A stretch of DNA of 64,000 nucleotides, from contig CAZKBP010000010.1 of the NCBI GenBank assembly GCA_964551015.1, forward strand, positions 62,001-126,000, in the 5' to 3' direction. The notes under the pieces were generated by a model that saw nothing but the letters and a program-made list of their open reading frames with translations, made no database searches and had not been told where the DNA came from. Source of the stretch: CAZKBP01 sp964551015 (GTDB lineage: Bacteria; Bacteroidota; Bacteroidia; Cytophagales; Microscillaceae). This document shows, one piece after another, positions 1 to 8,674 of this stretch; position 1 is the stretch's first letter; every line of letters begins with the position of its first letter. The position numbers and the translations under genes were made by a program.

Positions 1-378
1 TTGTTTATTTTCGGTGAGATCATTCTTTTTTTGCTGGCACCAGGCTATGTTGATAAAGATATTATTATCGCCTCCGCCTGTGGTTTCTTTTTGATCATTG
101 AAATGGGCACGCATCAGAGTTTTCTGATTTATAATAATGACGCAGGGGCTTATTCAGGACTAGATACTTCCAGCACGATGCACGTATTCGTGGATTTAAT
201 TTATTTCAATACCATCACCCTCACCACCATCGGTTTTGGGGATATTACTCCCAATACAATCTCAGCCAAACTCAATGCCGCGTTGATTGGCGCTATTGGT
301 ATGTTTTATAATGTGATCTTAGTAGGGATTTTGGTCAGCAAGTATACCAGTGCCTCGAGTACAGATAGAGAGACATAA
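1..378 (+). CDS. Two-TM potassium channel, 5' end cut by window edge
   Basis: This is the C-terminal 125 residues of an ion-channel protein whose start lies before the window, so the first TTG is probably an internal leucine codon. It shows a pore loop with the selectivity filter TIGFGD (about residue 76-81), followed by a hydrophobic helix (about 90-112) and a short polar tail. The layout pore loop then last transmembrane helix is that of the Ion_trans_2 potassium channels of bacteria, which conduct K+ across the inner membrane. No cytoplasmic RCK or TrkA_N domain follows. It ends 5 bases before the convergent HD gene. The family call is firm; ion selectivity is inferred from the filter only. 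Confidence 0.85.
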   Translation: MFIFGEIILFLLAPGYVDKDIIIASACGFFLIIEMGTHQSFLIYNNDAGAYSGLDTSSTMHVFVDLIYFNTITLTTIGFGDITPNTISAKLNAALIGAIGMFYNVILVGILVSKYTSASSTDRET

Positions 379-383
379 GCTTA

Positions 384-2273
384 TCAAGGCTTTGCCTTTT
401 CCTTGGTTCTCCAAAGCTTCAACAAATCTTTGGGCGGGATAGGACGATACCAATCATCTAAGTAAATATCTCTGGGAATACAAAGCAGACGGACTGGTTT
501 CTCAGCATACACGTGGGCATTGCGAATACTGCCTCGGATTACGCCCGTATTGCCCAAAGGCACCCAAGCCGTAGCAGGTCGACTATCGTAGCCTCCGAGC
601 GGGTAGACTCGTATCCCATCTGAGAGAGGGAAGTAAACAAAGCCTGAGGAGCTTCCCCCTTCTATCAGTTGCTCTCCTGCTTTTACTTGAATCACCCGAA
701 TATCTTGTTCGCCCGGAATGGCTTGGTCGCTCGCGAATACATAACCAACTTGCCCCAGTTTTTCTAAGAGTTCTTGTTTGAATAGGCCTTGCTTGGAGTA
801 GCTTGCCAGCGTTTCTCCTTCCAGATAGCGATTCACCTCTACTAGATTGAGGCCATATAAAGAGAAAGACTCTTGAATCCGGTGGCTTTCGGCTGGATTT
901 ATTTTATGATAAAACTGACAGACCAAAGCAGCAAAATCAGGATTATCCTCAGTCTTTTCTACCAAGATTTTAATCTCCTCGAAGGCTACTTGTGGGGCGG
1001 AGAATATTCCTTCATCCAGTGTTTGATTTCGTTGAAAGCTCTGGATTGTATCCGCTTGAATATCATCAATGGTGCTGGCGGCATTGCGGGCGGCGATGTT
1101 AATTACCTTTTTTTTGCCAAAGGCACCTAGATGGAAAGAAACACGCAAATTTCCGGCTCTATCCAATTCTCCACTGGCCAGATTTGCTTCTCCGGCGTTT
1201 ACTGATTTTTTGGTTTCTAGTAAATATAGCTGGTCGTTCGCCTCGTTGCGCAGCGCATAAATAGCACGAGCGGTCTTACGATCAACAAAGATTTCATAGC
1301 CCGCCGAGGTTCTGAGTACGGTACCTCTTTGGCGTAATGCGTCAGCTGCTCGAAGACAGCGGATACTGTCTTGAATATTAATCACGAAGCGACGAATAGA
1401 CTCTTCTGGCATTTCTAGCCAAGCAAAAGCTTCTTTTTGCGCGTCTTGGTATTTATTTAAAAAGGCGGTATTGGTCTGTGCCTCGTGCTGCTCGAGATAA
1501 GCTTGATGTTTTTTCTCGAGCGATTCAATCTTTTTCTCATTGCTTTTCTCTTTTTTGGTCTTGGCTGGATTGGTTTGTAGCTTTTGTATCTTTTGTATCT
1601 TCTGCTCAAGAAATAGCAAGCGTAGGGGGCGAGCGAGTATCCTCCGCATATGCGTGCGTAGTCGTGATGGGTTACTCAGTATCTCAATAGGCATTTTGCT
1701 TTTACTATGCCCCATGGAAAGCGACAGGATTTCACGAAAAATGGCCTGAAGGCCGTCTTCGTCATATTTATCTTTAAAAAGATAGCTAATTGTCCAAGCT
1801 AAATTTCCTGCATTTTTAGCCCAAAGTAGCTTGAGCCAAGGGTCAAATTCAGGAGAAAAAACAAACTGGGCGGCAAATTCAGGATGCATAAAACGCCCCG
1901 AGAGGGTAAAATCAGCCATGCCAATATCGTGTAGATAAGCCAGCGAGAGGGTGTAAGCTTTCAAAAACTCGAGTTCGTGCTTGTCACGCGCTGGAATAAG
2001 TGTGCCATTGGCTCTTTCTATGACCGTGAGCACCTGACGAGCCACATCCTGTACGTGGACTACTCCGTGGTCAGTGTAAAGGGCAATGTGCTTAGTTGGA
2101 TTTCGGTAAAAGTCTGGATCGTGCTGCATGTTTTCCAGCTTGGCTTGTTCGCTTACTTTCTGATAAAAAGAATCCTCAATAAAATGGCGAAACTCTTCTG
2201 GCAGGTAACGATCCATCAAGGTTTCATAGGTTAGTGATTGGCTCAAAGAAGAGGAAGAGTCTGTATTTTTCAT
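384..2273 (-). CDS. HD-domain phosphohydrolase with C-terminal cNMP-binding-like domain
   Basis: This 629-residue cytoplasmic protein has an N-terminal HD domain: His69 and His73 in a TDHGVVH stretch, the HD pair His115-Asp116 (LHDIGM), and a later DSIRCLRAAD helix near residue 300 that could supply the last metal ligand. A lysine-rich coiled region (about 225-270) interrupts the domain. The last 110 residues look like a cyclic-nucleotide-binding jelly roll (VKAGEQLIEGG, then beta strands, then PVRLLCIPRDIY). HD enzymes hydrolyse phosphate esters, often nucleotides. Its ATG overlaps the stop of the CYTH gene by four bases (ATGA), so the two are translationally coupled. The substrate is unknown; the cNMP domain call is by eye. 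Confidence 0.75.
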   Translation of the reverse strand: MKNTDSSSSLSQSLTYETLMDRYLPEEFRHFIEDSFYQKVSEQAKLENMQHDPDFYRNPTKHIALYTDHGVVHVQDVARQVLTVIERANGTLIPARDKHELEFLKAYTLSLAYLHDIGMADFTLSGRFMHPEFAAQFVFSPEFDPWLKLLWAKNAGNLAWTISYLFKDKYDEDGLQAIFREILSLSMGHSKSKMPIEILSNPSRLRTHMRRILARPLRLLFLEQKIQKIQKLQTNPAKTKKEKSNEKKIESLEKKHQAYLEQHEAQTNTAFLNKYQDAQKEAFAWLEMPEESIRRFVINIQDSIRCLRAADALRQRGTVLRTSAGYEIFVDRKTARAIYALRNEANDQLYLLETKKSVNAGEANLASGELDRAGNLRVSFHLGAFGKKKVINIAARNAASTIDDIQADTIQSFQRNQTLDEGIFSAPQVAFEEIKILVEKTEDNPDFAALVCQFYHKINPAESHRIQESFSLYGLNLVEVNRYLEGETLASYSKQGLFKQELLEKLGQVGYVFASDQAIPGEQDIRVIQVKAGEQLIEGGSSSGFVYFPLSDGIRVYPLGGYDSRPATAWVPLGNTGVIRGSIRNAHVYAEKPVRLLCIPRDIYLDDWYRPIPPKDLLKLWRTKEKAKP

Positions 2274-2764
2274 AAAAGATCAATCATTGTTTTTAGGTCA
2301 GATACGGTGGCCAGATGCTTATTTTTAAAACTAGGCTGATGGGTTACTTCTACCCCCATCCACTCGGGAGCCACGAAAGCGTCGGCCTCTGCTCGGGAAG
2401 AGAACTCGATTTCTGCGGTGTAAAGTCCACTTAATTTCTCCTGATAACGGTCAATCTCTACCGCATATCCTTGTTCAGTATAAATAAACCGTTCTTTGAC
2501 CACACGTCTGTTTTCAGTTAAGGGCCACAATTGGTGAAAATCATTTTCTGAAATAGCTATTTCTACCTCAGTGCGTTGCAGCCCGCCCTCGGATTTGACC
2601 GTGAGTATAAATTTCCCAGCCTTTTCTCGGATACGGACTTCGTGGCCTTCTTTTTCAATGGCTAAGTAGCCTTGTCTAATCCTTACAGGCTCGAGTGTAT
2701 GAATAAAAGCGGGAGGTTTTTTTAAATAGAACTTGCGCTCGATTTCTGTATGATGGTCAGGCAT
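2270..2764 (-). CDS. CYTH-domain triphosphate tunnel enzyme (CyaB/ThTPase type)
   Basis: The 164-residue protein begins with the hallmark ExExK motif, Glu7-Ile-Glu9-Arg-Lys11, and continues with alternating basic and acidic strands (VRIRQGYL, EVRIREKAGKFILTVK, AVEIDRY, AEIEFSS) that line the tunnel in CYTH proteins. Members bind triphosphates with divalent metal and act as class IV adenylate cyclases, thiamine triphosphatases or inorganic triphosphatases. No CHAD domain is attached. It is the first gene of a two-gene unit with the downstream HD protein. The choice between cyclase and phosphatase cannot be made from sequence alone. Length is typical for the single-domain family. Confidence 0.88.
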   Translation of the reverse strand: MPDHHTEIERKFYLKKPPAFIHTLEPVRIRQGYLAIEKEGHEVRIREKAGKFILTVKSEGGLQRTEVEIAISENDFHQLWPLTENRRVVKERFIYTEQGYAVEIDRYQEKLSGLYTAEIEFSSRAEADAFVAPEWMGVEVTHQPSFKNKHLATVSDLKTMIDLL

Positions 2765-3319
2765 AATGTTGCTTTCTAGTGGATTTTTGTTTTTTTAAGC
2801 CCTGATGAACCCTTACGAGGTAGACTCGCAACCGATTACTCACCTCAGACCACGGCCTCATCGCTTGTTACTGCTTAAAGATAAGCTTTTGATCGTTTTC
2901 TTTTCTTGTACAAGTTTATTTCTCCTATAAAAATAATTGATCTTCTATTCGTGGTAAAAACGTCTGGCTTAGGATTAAAAATCTGGTTTTGCCAAGCTCC
3001 TTTTGATATTCGCCCTTCCAAAGCTACAAGCGAGTGCTTCATTTTCTAACCAGTTTTATGGAATGAAGGCCAGTAGAGTTGGGTTTTTCGCTGATTTGAG
3101 GAGGATAAGCGTCTGGCCGTTTACATCTAAATCTATTAGTTCTTCGCCCCCCGATCAAAAGAACTTTTGAGCGATCAAGAGGCATTTTGAGAATGTTAAT
3201 TTAATGTAAAAAATCTTACTTTCTCAGCGAATCTTCTCAGCGGACTTTTGATTATTTTCTATTTAAATTCTACCTTTGTCTATGCTTATTTGGATTAAGT
3301 TTAAATAAAAAAGGAACCC
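2765..3319. other. Intergenic region between divergent CYTH and TonB-receptor genes
   Basis: These 555 bases hold no convincing reading frame. The only clear signal is the consensus promoter close to the TonB-receptor start (3247-3278). I see no equally good promoter for the CYTH-HD unit and no recognised riboswitch. Operator-like dyads for Fur were looked for by eye and none stood out. Confidence 0.6.
3247..3278 (+). promoter_or_regulatory. Bacteroidota-type promoter for the TonB receptor
   Basis: TTTG at 3247-3250 is followed by exactly 20 bases and TACCTTTG at 3271-3278, matching the phylum's -33/-7 consensus TTTG-N(~20)-TAnnTTTG. It lies 41 bases before the GTG start, giving a short leader. 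Confidence 0.82.
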
Positions 3320-5743
3320 GTGAAAGCTTTCTTCCCTAGTCTTATCCTTATCTTCTTACCACTATTTTTAGATGCCCAAACCGCCACCCTACAAGGGCAA
3401 ATCCGTTCCCAAGAAGATGACCAAGCGGTAGCTGGGGCGACCGTTTTTCTCAAAAATACTTCTTTTAAAACTACCACCGACGCGCAGGGTTTTTATAAGC
3501 TCAAAGATCTTGATCCGGGTAGGTACACCTTGGCGATTTTTGCTTTTGATCGCCAAACTTACGAACAAAGCATCCAACTCGAGGCGGGCAAAAATCGCTT
3601 TGACCTAAGGATGAATTCTCTGAGCGATTCCCTCTCTGAAATTACCGTAGAAGCCTCCCAAACCCGCACCTTCGGTATGTCTCGCCTCAACTCAGTAGAT
3701 GGTTACGGGATTTACGAGGCCAAGAAAAATGAAGTAATCGTCTTAGATGATCTCAGTGCCAACAAAGCTGCCAATAATGCGCGACAAATCTTTGCCCGTG
3801 TACCTGGCTTGAATATTTGGGAAAGCGACTGCGCGGGAATTCAGCTAGATATTGCCGCACGTGGACTAGGGCCAAGCCGCACCGCTAATTTTAACACCCG
3901 CCAGAATGGCTACGACATGAGTGCGGATGCCTTGGGCTACCCTGAAAGCTACTACACGCCCCCCATGCAAGCCGTGGAACGCATCGAGATCGTGAGAGGA
4001 GCCGCCTCTCTCCAATACGGAACTCAATTTGGAGGAATGCTTAATTTCGTACTCAAAGAAGCTCCCAGAGATAAAAAATTTGAATTCAACACGGAGCAAA
4101 CCTATGGCTCTTTTAACTTCTTCAATAGCTTCAACAGTGCCGCTGGAACCATCGGAAAATTCAATTACTACACTTATTACCAGTACAAAAGAGGCGACTG
4201 CTGGCGACCTAATTCTGGTTTTGACCTGCACAATGCCCACGCGAGGCTAGGCTATGAGGTTAATGATCGCTTATCGCTGAGTTTTGAGTACAGCTTTATG
4301 TATTATCAGGCACAGCAACCGGGAGGCTTGTTGGATGCAGAATTTGAGCGTGATCCGCGTCAATCCAAGCGGGAGCGCAATTGGTTCAAGGTTAATTGGA
4401 ATTTAGCGGCCTTTACCTTGGATTATCGTATTTCTGATCGTACCCGTCTGAATGTACGCACGTTTGGGTTGCTTTCTAGCCGCGATGCTTTGGGTAATTT
4501 GGAACGAATTGATCGGATTGACTTTCTGGACAATCGGGATTTGATCCACGATGAATACAAAAACTTTGGCAATGAAACCCGCTTGATTCATCGCTATAAT
4601 TTCTTGAAAAAATCCTCCGTTTTATTGCTAGGCTTCCGTTATTATCAAGGCTTTACTCTCAAGCAACAAGGCGATGCCAACGACGGCAGTGGGCCAGATT
4701 TTGAATTCCTCAATCCTGACGATGTAGAAGTTTCAGACTTTGACTTCCCGAGTCGGAATTATGCTTTTTTTGCTGAGAATATTTTCAATATTACCGATAA
4801 ATTTAGCATCACGCCTGGCATTCGGATTGAGCATATCCGCACCTTTTCGGATGGCTATTTCAAGGAAAGAGTTTTTGACGGAGCGGGTAATCTGATTACC
4901 GAGAGCACCCAGCCCGAAGAGACTTCTACCATTCGTTCTTTCCCGCTTTTGGGCTTAGGGCTTAGTTATAAATTTAGCGAGGACTGGGAGCTTTATGGTA
5001 ATTTCTCTCAAAACTATCGCTCCGTTACTTTCAGTGATCTTAGAATCGACAATCCTAATTTCGTACTCGATCCTAATATTAAAGACGAGAATGGCTATAA
5101 CCTTGATTTGGGAACGCGTGGCTCCTACCAAGATTGGCTGAACTTTGATATTAGTCTGTTTTATCTCCGTTACAATGACCGAATTGGCTTTCTGCTCCTG
5201 GCGAATCAACCGCCACTTTTCCTAGATTTTCGCTTCAATACCAACGTGGGTGACTCTCGGCACTACGGTTTAGAAAGCTTCATAGAAATGGACTTGATGC
5301 GCTTCTTCGCGGGTAAAAATCGCAAGATTAAGCTGGCTTGGTTTACGAATTTTTCTTACATCAATGCTGAGTATGTGAATTCCCAACGCAGCGACATTGT
5401 GGGTAGAAAGGTAGAATACGTGCCCGAGTTTATGCTCCGTACTGGCCTGACCTTCCGCAACAAAAATTTACAAGCCACTTGGCAATTTTCTAGCCTAAGC
5501 GAGCAATTCTCCGATGCAACCAATGCCGAGCGTGCCCCCGGCGCGGTGAGTGGAATCATTCCCAGCTACTACGTCATGGACTTTTCTCTGACTTACAAGT
5601 TCAAATTCTTGAAAGTAGCCACGGGCGTGAATAATCTGACGGACGAACGCTATTTTACCCGCCGTGCCGATAGCTATCCCGGCCCGGGGATTATTCCGGC
5701 GGCAGGGCGAAGTTTTTATTTGACCTTGGGAGCAACCCTTTAA
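3320..5743 (+). CDS. TonB-dependent outer-membrane receptor, FecA-like, with carboxypeptidase-regulatory-like domain
   Basis: The 807-residue protein has a signal peptide ending near residue 20 (LFLDAQ), a CarboxypepD_reg-like beta domain at about 24-105 (GATVFLKNTSF, DAQGFYKLKDL), a plug domain at about 135-250 (VERIEIVRGAASLQYG), and a long outer-membrane beta barrel ending in an aromatic/hydrophobic terminal strand (SFYLTLGATL). These receptors import iron chelates or other large ligands using TonB energy. The plug resembles ferric-citrate/FecA-type receptors. GTG is the start, 41 bases after a consensus promoter. A Fur gene and an HmuY-like gene lie within 2.5 kb, so iron or heme uptake is the best inference. 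Confidence 0.9.
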   Translation: MKAFFPSLILIFLPLFLDAQTATLQGQIRSQEDDQAVAGATVFLKNTSFKTTTDAQGFYKLKDLDPGRYTLAIFAFDRQTYEQSIQLEAGKNRFDLRMNSLSDSLSEITVEASQTRTFGMSRLNSVDGYGIYEAKKNEVIVLDDLSANKAANNARQIFARVPGLNIWESDCAGIQLDIAARGLGPSRTANFNTRQNGYDMSADALGYPESYYTPPMQAVERIEIVRGAASLQYGTQFGGMLNFVLKEAPRDKKFEFNTEQTYGSFNFFNSFNSAAGTIGKFNYYTYYQYKRGDCWRPNSGFDLHNAHARLGYEVNDRLSLSFEYSFMYYQAQQPGGLLDAEFERDPRQSKRERNWFKVNWNLAAFTLDYRISDRTRLNVRTFGLLSSRDALGNLERIDRIDFLDNRDLIHDEYKNFGNETRLIHRYNFLKKSSVLLLGFRYYQGFTLKQQGDANDGSGPDFEFLNPDDVEVSDFDFPSRNYAFFAENIFNITDKFSITPGIRIEHIRTFSDGYFKERVFDGAGNLITESTQPEETSTIRSFPLLGLGLSYKFSEDWELYGNFSQNYRSVTFSDLRIDNPNFVLDPNIKDENGYNLDLGTRGSYQDWLNFDISLFYLRYNDRIGFLLLANQPPLFLDFRFNTNVGDSRHYGLESFIEMDLMRFFAGKNRKIKLAWFTNFSYINAEYVNSQRSDIVGRKVEYVPEFMLRTGLTFRNKNLQATWQFSSLSEQFSDATNAERAPGAVSGIIPSYYVMDFSLTYKFKFLKVATGVNNLTDERYFTRRADSYPGPGIIPAAGRSFYLTLGATL

Positions 5744-5767
5744 AAATTCTTTTTTACCTTTAATTTT

Positions 5768-6592
5768 ATGATAATTAGAATAGCTTTGCTCTTTTGGATG
5801 ATCTTAGGGAGTACGGCTCTTTTATTTGGGCAAAAAACCAAAGCACTGATTTGTGATACCGCTCAGTTGGATCAATTTGACGTGCAGACGATTATACGAA
5901 CTGTAGACGAGGTAACTGACACGCTGCTAAACAAGATTCCCAAATTTTACCGTGCCTTTCGCCCTTGTCGCACTTTGCGTTACCAAGCCATTTACAAAAC
6001 TGCTCAGGGAGCATTGATCTCCGACGAAATTATTGAAATCACACCCAATGGACAAAGAACTGATTTTGCCCCTCAGATGCAGCATGAGATTGTCATCAAA
6101 TATTTTCACCAGAATTACAGCCAAGAAGAAAAGCAGAAGATCGCCAGTTACAATCTCAATGCCTCTCTGCCTATAAAATGGGAATCGGAAGTCGCAGAAG
6201 GCATTATTGAAAATGAAAAGAAAGTCTGGATGCACCCCTTACGGCATAACCAGTATATTTTTACAGAAGTGGCTCCTTTTCCTGATGTCAATCTTCCCCT
6301 AGAAAAAGGAAAAAAATGGCAAAGCACGCTTAATATTTTCCCAAATGCCTGGGGGGATTGGGGCGGCACGATTCTCAAGGATAGCTACAAGGTGCAGGCG
6401 CAAGAAAGTAGAACTTTTGCTTTTGGTGAATTGTCAGGTTGTTGGCGGATCAAGGCCACTTCCAAAAGTAAGCTCGGCAAATCTCAACTCCTCTATTGGT
6501 ATCACCCTGAGTATGGTTTTGTAGAAAAGCAATACACCAATTACCAAAAGGAAACCTTGCACATCAAGCTCATTGAGATCGTGAATCCTTGA
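5768..6592 (+). CDS. Exported protein of unknown function, downstream of TonB receptor
   Basis: This 274-residue protein starts with a hydrophobic signal peptide (residues 1-21, ending LLFGQ) and has no further membrane segment, so it is probably periplasmic or attached to the outer membrane. I do not recognise the family. It contains three cysteines close together in sequence or context (Cys29 in ALICDT, one in FRPCRTL, one in LSGCWRI), and many aromatic residues in its second half (GDWGGT, LLYWYHPEYGF). It begins 24 bases after the receptor stop on the same strand, so the two are probably co-transcribed, and it may help the receptor handle its ligand. That role is inference from position only. 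Confidence 0.7.
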   Translation: MIIRIALLFWMILGSTALLFGQKTKALICDTAQLDQFDVQTIIRTVDEVTDTLLNKIPKFYRAFRPCRTLRYQAIYKTAQGALISDEIIEITPNGQRTDFAPQMQHEIVIKYFHQNYSQEEKQKIASYNLNASLPIKWESEVAEGIIENEKKVWMHPLRHNQYIFTEVAPFPDVNLPLEKGKKWQSTLNIFPNAWGDWGGTILKDSYKVQAQESRTFAFGELSGCWRIKATSKSKLGKSQLLYWYHPEYGFVEKQYTNYQKETLHIKLIEIVNP

Positions 6593-6709
6593 GTACACGA
6601 CTTAGACGAGTCGGACTGCTTTTGCAGCGGGCAGGCTCATTATCAAGTGAAAAGAGATGAGGGTAGCTCGTGATGAGGTAAAACAACGGGGATGTGCAGC
6701 AAGTACGAA

Positions 6710-6735
6710 CTCTCCACGAGTTTACACGTGGAGAG
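6710..6735. terminator. Perfect 9-bp hairpin between convergent genes
   Basis: CTCTCCACG (6710-6718) and CGTGGAGAG (6727-6735) form a nine-pair stem with an eight-base loop. It sits between the ends of the exported-protein gene and the convergent fur gene. There is no long T-run on either side, so it may be a processing or weak termination structure. Confidence 0.5.
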
Positions 6736-6764
6736 CAGGAAAGACATAATTTAATACAAAAGTA

Positions 6765-7250
6765 TTAGCCTTGGCGGTGGGGGCAGTTTTCTTTGCGACA
6801 GTTTCCGTAAAAAGTGAGTGAATGCCGCTTGATTTCAAAATCGAGCATCTCGCTTACCATGTCTTTGGTTCTTTGCAGGCGGGGATCGCAAAATTCAAAG
6901 ATTTTTTTGCAATCCGTGCAAATCAGATGATCGTGTTGTTTGTAGTGGTAAGCTTTTTCGTAAATAGCCATTTGCTCACCAAACTGATGCTTAATCACCA
7001 AACCACATTCAATGAGCAAATCCAAGGTATTGTACACCGTGGCTCGGCTCACTCTGTAGTTCTTTTTGAGCATATTGTCATAGAGCATCTGAGAATCAAA
7101 ATGGCCAATGTGATAAATCTCTTCTAAAATGGCAAAACGCTCCGAGGTACGACGAAGGCTTTTTTGATCCAGATATTTATTAAAGATTTCCTTGACTCGG
7201 TGTATGATATTTTCTTGAGAGGTGATCGGAGTATTCTCAACAGCATCCAT
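6765..7250 (-). CDS. Fur-family metal-responsive transcriptional regulator
   Basis: The 161-residue protein has the Fur layout: an N-terminal winged helix (LRRTSERFAILEEIYHIG, then VSRATVYNTLDLLIECGLV, with the recognition helix RATVYNTL), and a C-terminal dimer domain with the histidine-rich metal site HYKQHDHLICTDCKKI. The two structural-zinc cysteine pairs are visible as CTDC and CRKENC. Fur-family proteins repress iron or peroxide genes when metal-bound. It stands between a TonB receptor operon and an HmuY-like gene, which suggests iron control of both. Whether it is Fur, PerR or Zur in the strict sense cannot be told by eye; the FexCDP-type segment (FEFCDP) resembles the Fur/PerR group. 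Confidence 0.9.
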   Translation of the reverse strand: MDAVENTPITSQENIIHRVKEIFNKYLDQKSLRRTSERFAILEEIYHIGHFDSQMLYDNMLKKNYRVSRATVYNTLDLLIECGLVIKHQFGEQMAIYEKAYHYKQHDHLICTDCKKIFEFCDPRLQRTKDMVSEMLDFEIKRHSLTFYGNCRKENCPHRQG

Positions 7251-7515
7251 ATGATAGCTTCAATTTGGTTTTCGTGATTGGTGATCTTTGTTTTTTATCT
7301 AACTCAACCGTTTAATGGCTTTGTTTTTCTTATTAACCAGAAAAGCCCACGAAGTATTCCAGTTTTTTGAAATTTCTGAAATTTTTTTGAAAGGCACGGA
7401 AAAAGAGATGTTTGTTTCTTGAAAATATCTCTGAAATATTTCGTTATTTTACATCTAGAGAAGTAAGAGAACAGATTAGAACAACAGCTTCGTAGCAAAT
7501 TAAGCTATTTATCTT

Positions 7516-8046
7516 ATGATTTTACATAAATTATTCCCAAAAAGGAAAGCTTGGATATTTCGCGTTTTATCTATCTGCTTAGGTATTTTTCTGGTTTTTC
7601 GTGTACAGGCTCAGTCTGAAAAAACTTTTGAGAATCTACCGGCTCGAGACGAAAGCGGACAAAGTACCTATTTTAATGTGGTAAAAGGCGAGATTGTCAC
7701 CCAAGAAGAAACTTGGCACCTTGCCTTCAATCGTACGAGCATTGAAGCCAAAGGGCAGTACAGTCTAGTAGAGGTGGCTTTTTCCGAAGTAAAAATTATA
7801 CCAGAAGATATCGACCTGCAAAAAGGTACGATCAAAAGTTGGTATGAATACGACCCCAGCATCCACCTCGTAACCACCTTGGCAAATCAAACCTACCTTG
7901 TCTATTTGGAAGAAGAGGAACAGTGGCTCAAGTTCGCGATCAAAAGCTATTACAAAAATGCCCCTGCCGTTCCAATGGCAGAGGCTGAACCCGGATTTTA
8001 TACTTTTCAATATGCCCTAAGCAAGAAAAATAGCAAGAAGTTTTAG
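7516..8046 (+). CDS. HmuY-like heme-binding-family exported protein
   Basis: The 176-residue protein has a signal peptide (about residues 14-33, ending FRVQAQ) without a lipobox cysteine. The mature part follows the HmuY pattern: YFNVVKGEIV, then WHLAFNRTSIEAKG, then SWYEYDP, TYLVYLEEEEQWLKFAI and a closing GFYTFQYAL strand. HmuY of Porphyromonas gingivalis captures heme and passes it to a TonB receptor. This copy is shorter than HmuY, and I cannot place its two heme-ligand histidines with confidence; only a few histidines are present. It is separated from the TonB receptor by the fur gene, so a shared iron/heme role is likely but not shown. The family assignment is by remembered alignment. 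Confidence 0.7.
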   Translation: MILHKLFPKRKAWIFRVLSICLGIFLVFRVQAQSEKTFENLPARDESGQSTYFNVVKGEIVTQEETWHLAFNRTSIEAKGQYSLVEVAFSEVKIIPEDIDLQKGTIKSWYEYDPSIHLVTTLANQTYLVYLEEEEQWLKFAIKSYYKNAPAVPMAEAEPGFYTFQYALSKKNSKKF

Positions 8047-8117
8047 AATCGCTCGTTGTTAAAAGCCCAAGCTCTCCATCACGAAGCCTGATTGACTAAG
8101 CACGGATGAGCAAGTAT

Positions 8118-8576
8118 CTAAAACACTTGCTGAATCTCGTAGTCTATTTGATTGAAGGTAAACTTTTGTCCGGCCTGCATGCCTTCCATGGCTTTATAAA
8201 TGGGCGCATCCGTAGAAATACCCACGATCATCTTGTCTTCTACTGGAAAGCGATTTTGACTAACAGACACGAAAAAATTGAGCTTATTCGTGAAAATGAC
8301 CGACCCAAACTGAATTTCTTCGTGGATTTGCCCGGGAGAAATACCATCTAGCTTGTCCAAAGCTACTTGGAGATGATCCAATTGCTTAGATTCGCGTTCA
8401 TATTCCTCGTACATTTCTTCTTGCTTAGACTCTAGTTGGTTTTGGAAGCCAGTCTCGTCTTCTTCGTTGGCACTCTTTAGGCGCGCCAAAGCGTCCCTGC
8501 GAATGGTATCATAGAGGTCTTTTTTTTGCTTGCGGATGGCCTCTAAAATTTTTCTTTTCAGTTGCGGTTTATTCAT
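8118..8576 (-). CDS. GreA/GreB-like C-terminal domain protein
   Basis: The 152-residue protein has a basic, coiled N-terminal half (about 1-75, rich in K, E and Q) and a C-terminal FKBP-like domain of the Gre type, seen as VGISTDAPIYKAMEGM followed by QKFTFNQIDYEIQQVF. Gre factors enter the secondary channel of RNA polymerase and stimulate transcript cleavage. The two acidic residues at the tip of a true Gre coiled coil cannot be assigned with confidence, so this may be a Gre-related polymerase-binding protein rather than a cleavage factor. It stands alone on the minus strand with a good -7 element 27 bases upstream. Confidence 0.72.
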   Translation of the reverse strand: MNKPQLKRKILEAIRKQKKDLYDTIRRDALARLKSANEEDETGFQNQLESKQEEMYEEYERESKQLDHLQVALDKLDGISPGQIHEEIQFGSVIFTNKLNFFVSVSQNRFPVEDKMIVGISTDAPIYKAMEGMQAGQKFTFNQIDYEIQQVF

Positions 8577-8602
8577 GTATATTTCAATTGAAAAAAACTT
8601 CG

Positions 8603-8610
8603 CAAATATA
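8603..8610 (-). promoter_or_regulatory. -7 element for the Gre-like gene
   Basis: Read on the minus strand this is TATATTTG, an exact TAnnTTTG match, 27 bases before the ATG. No matching TTTG is found 20 bases further upstream. Confidence 0.55.
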
Positions 8611-8674
8611 GGAGGAAGTCACGAAAAGATATAACGGGCAGGTAAAGAATATTTCAGGGCAATCTCAAGCGATT

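Noticed and set aside
384..2764. Anti-phage defence module built on the CYTH-HD pair
   Set aside because: No effector, nuclease or membrane toxin gene is linked; a housekeeping or signalling role is simpler.
7304..7498. 64-codon frame between fur and the HmuY-like gene
   Set aside because: It lies in the A/T-rich divergent control region and has a low-complexity sequence.
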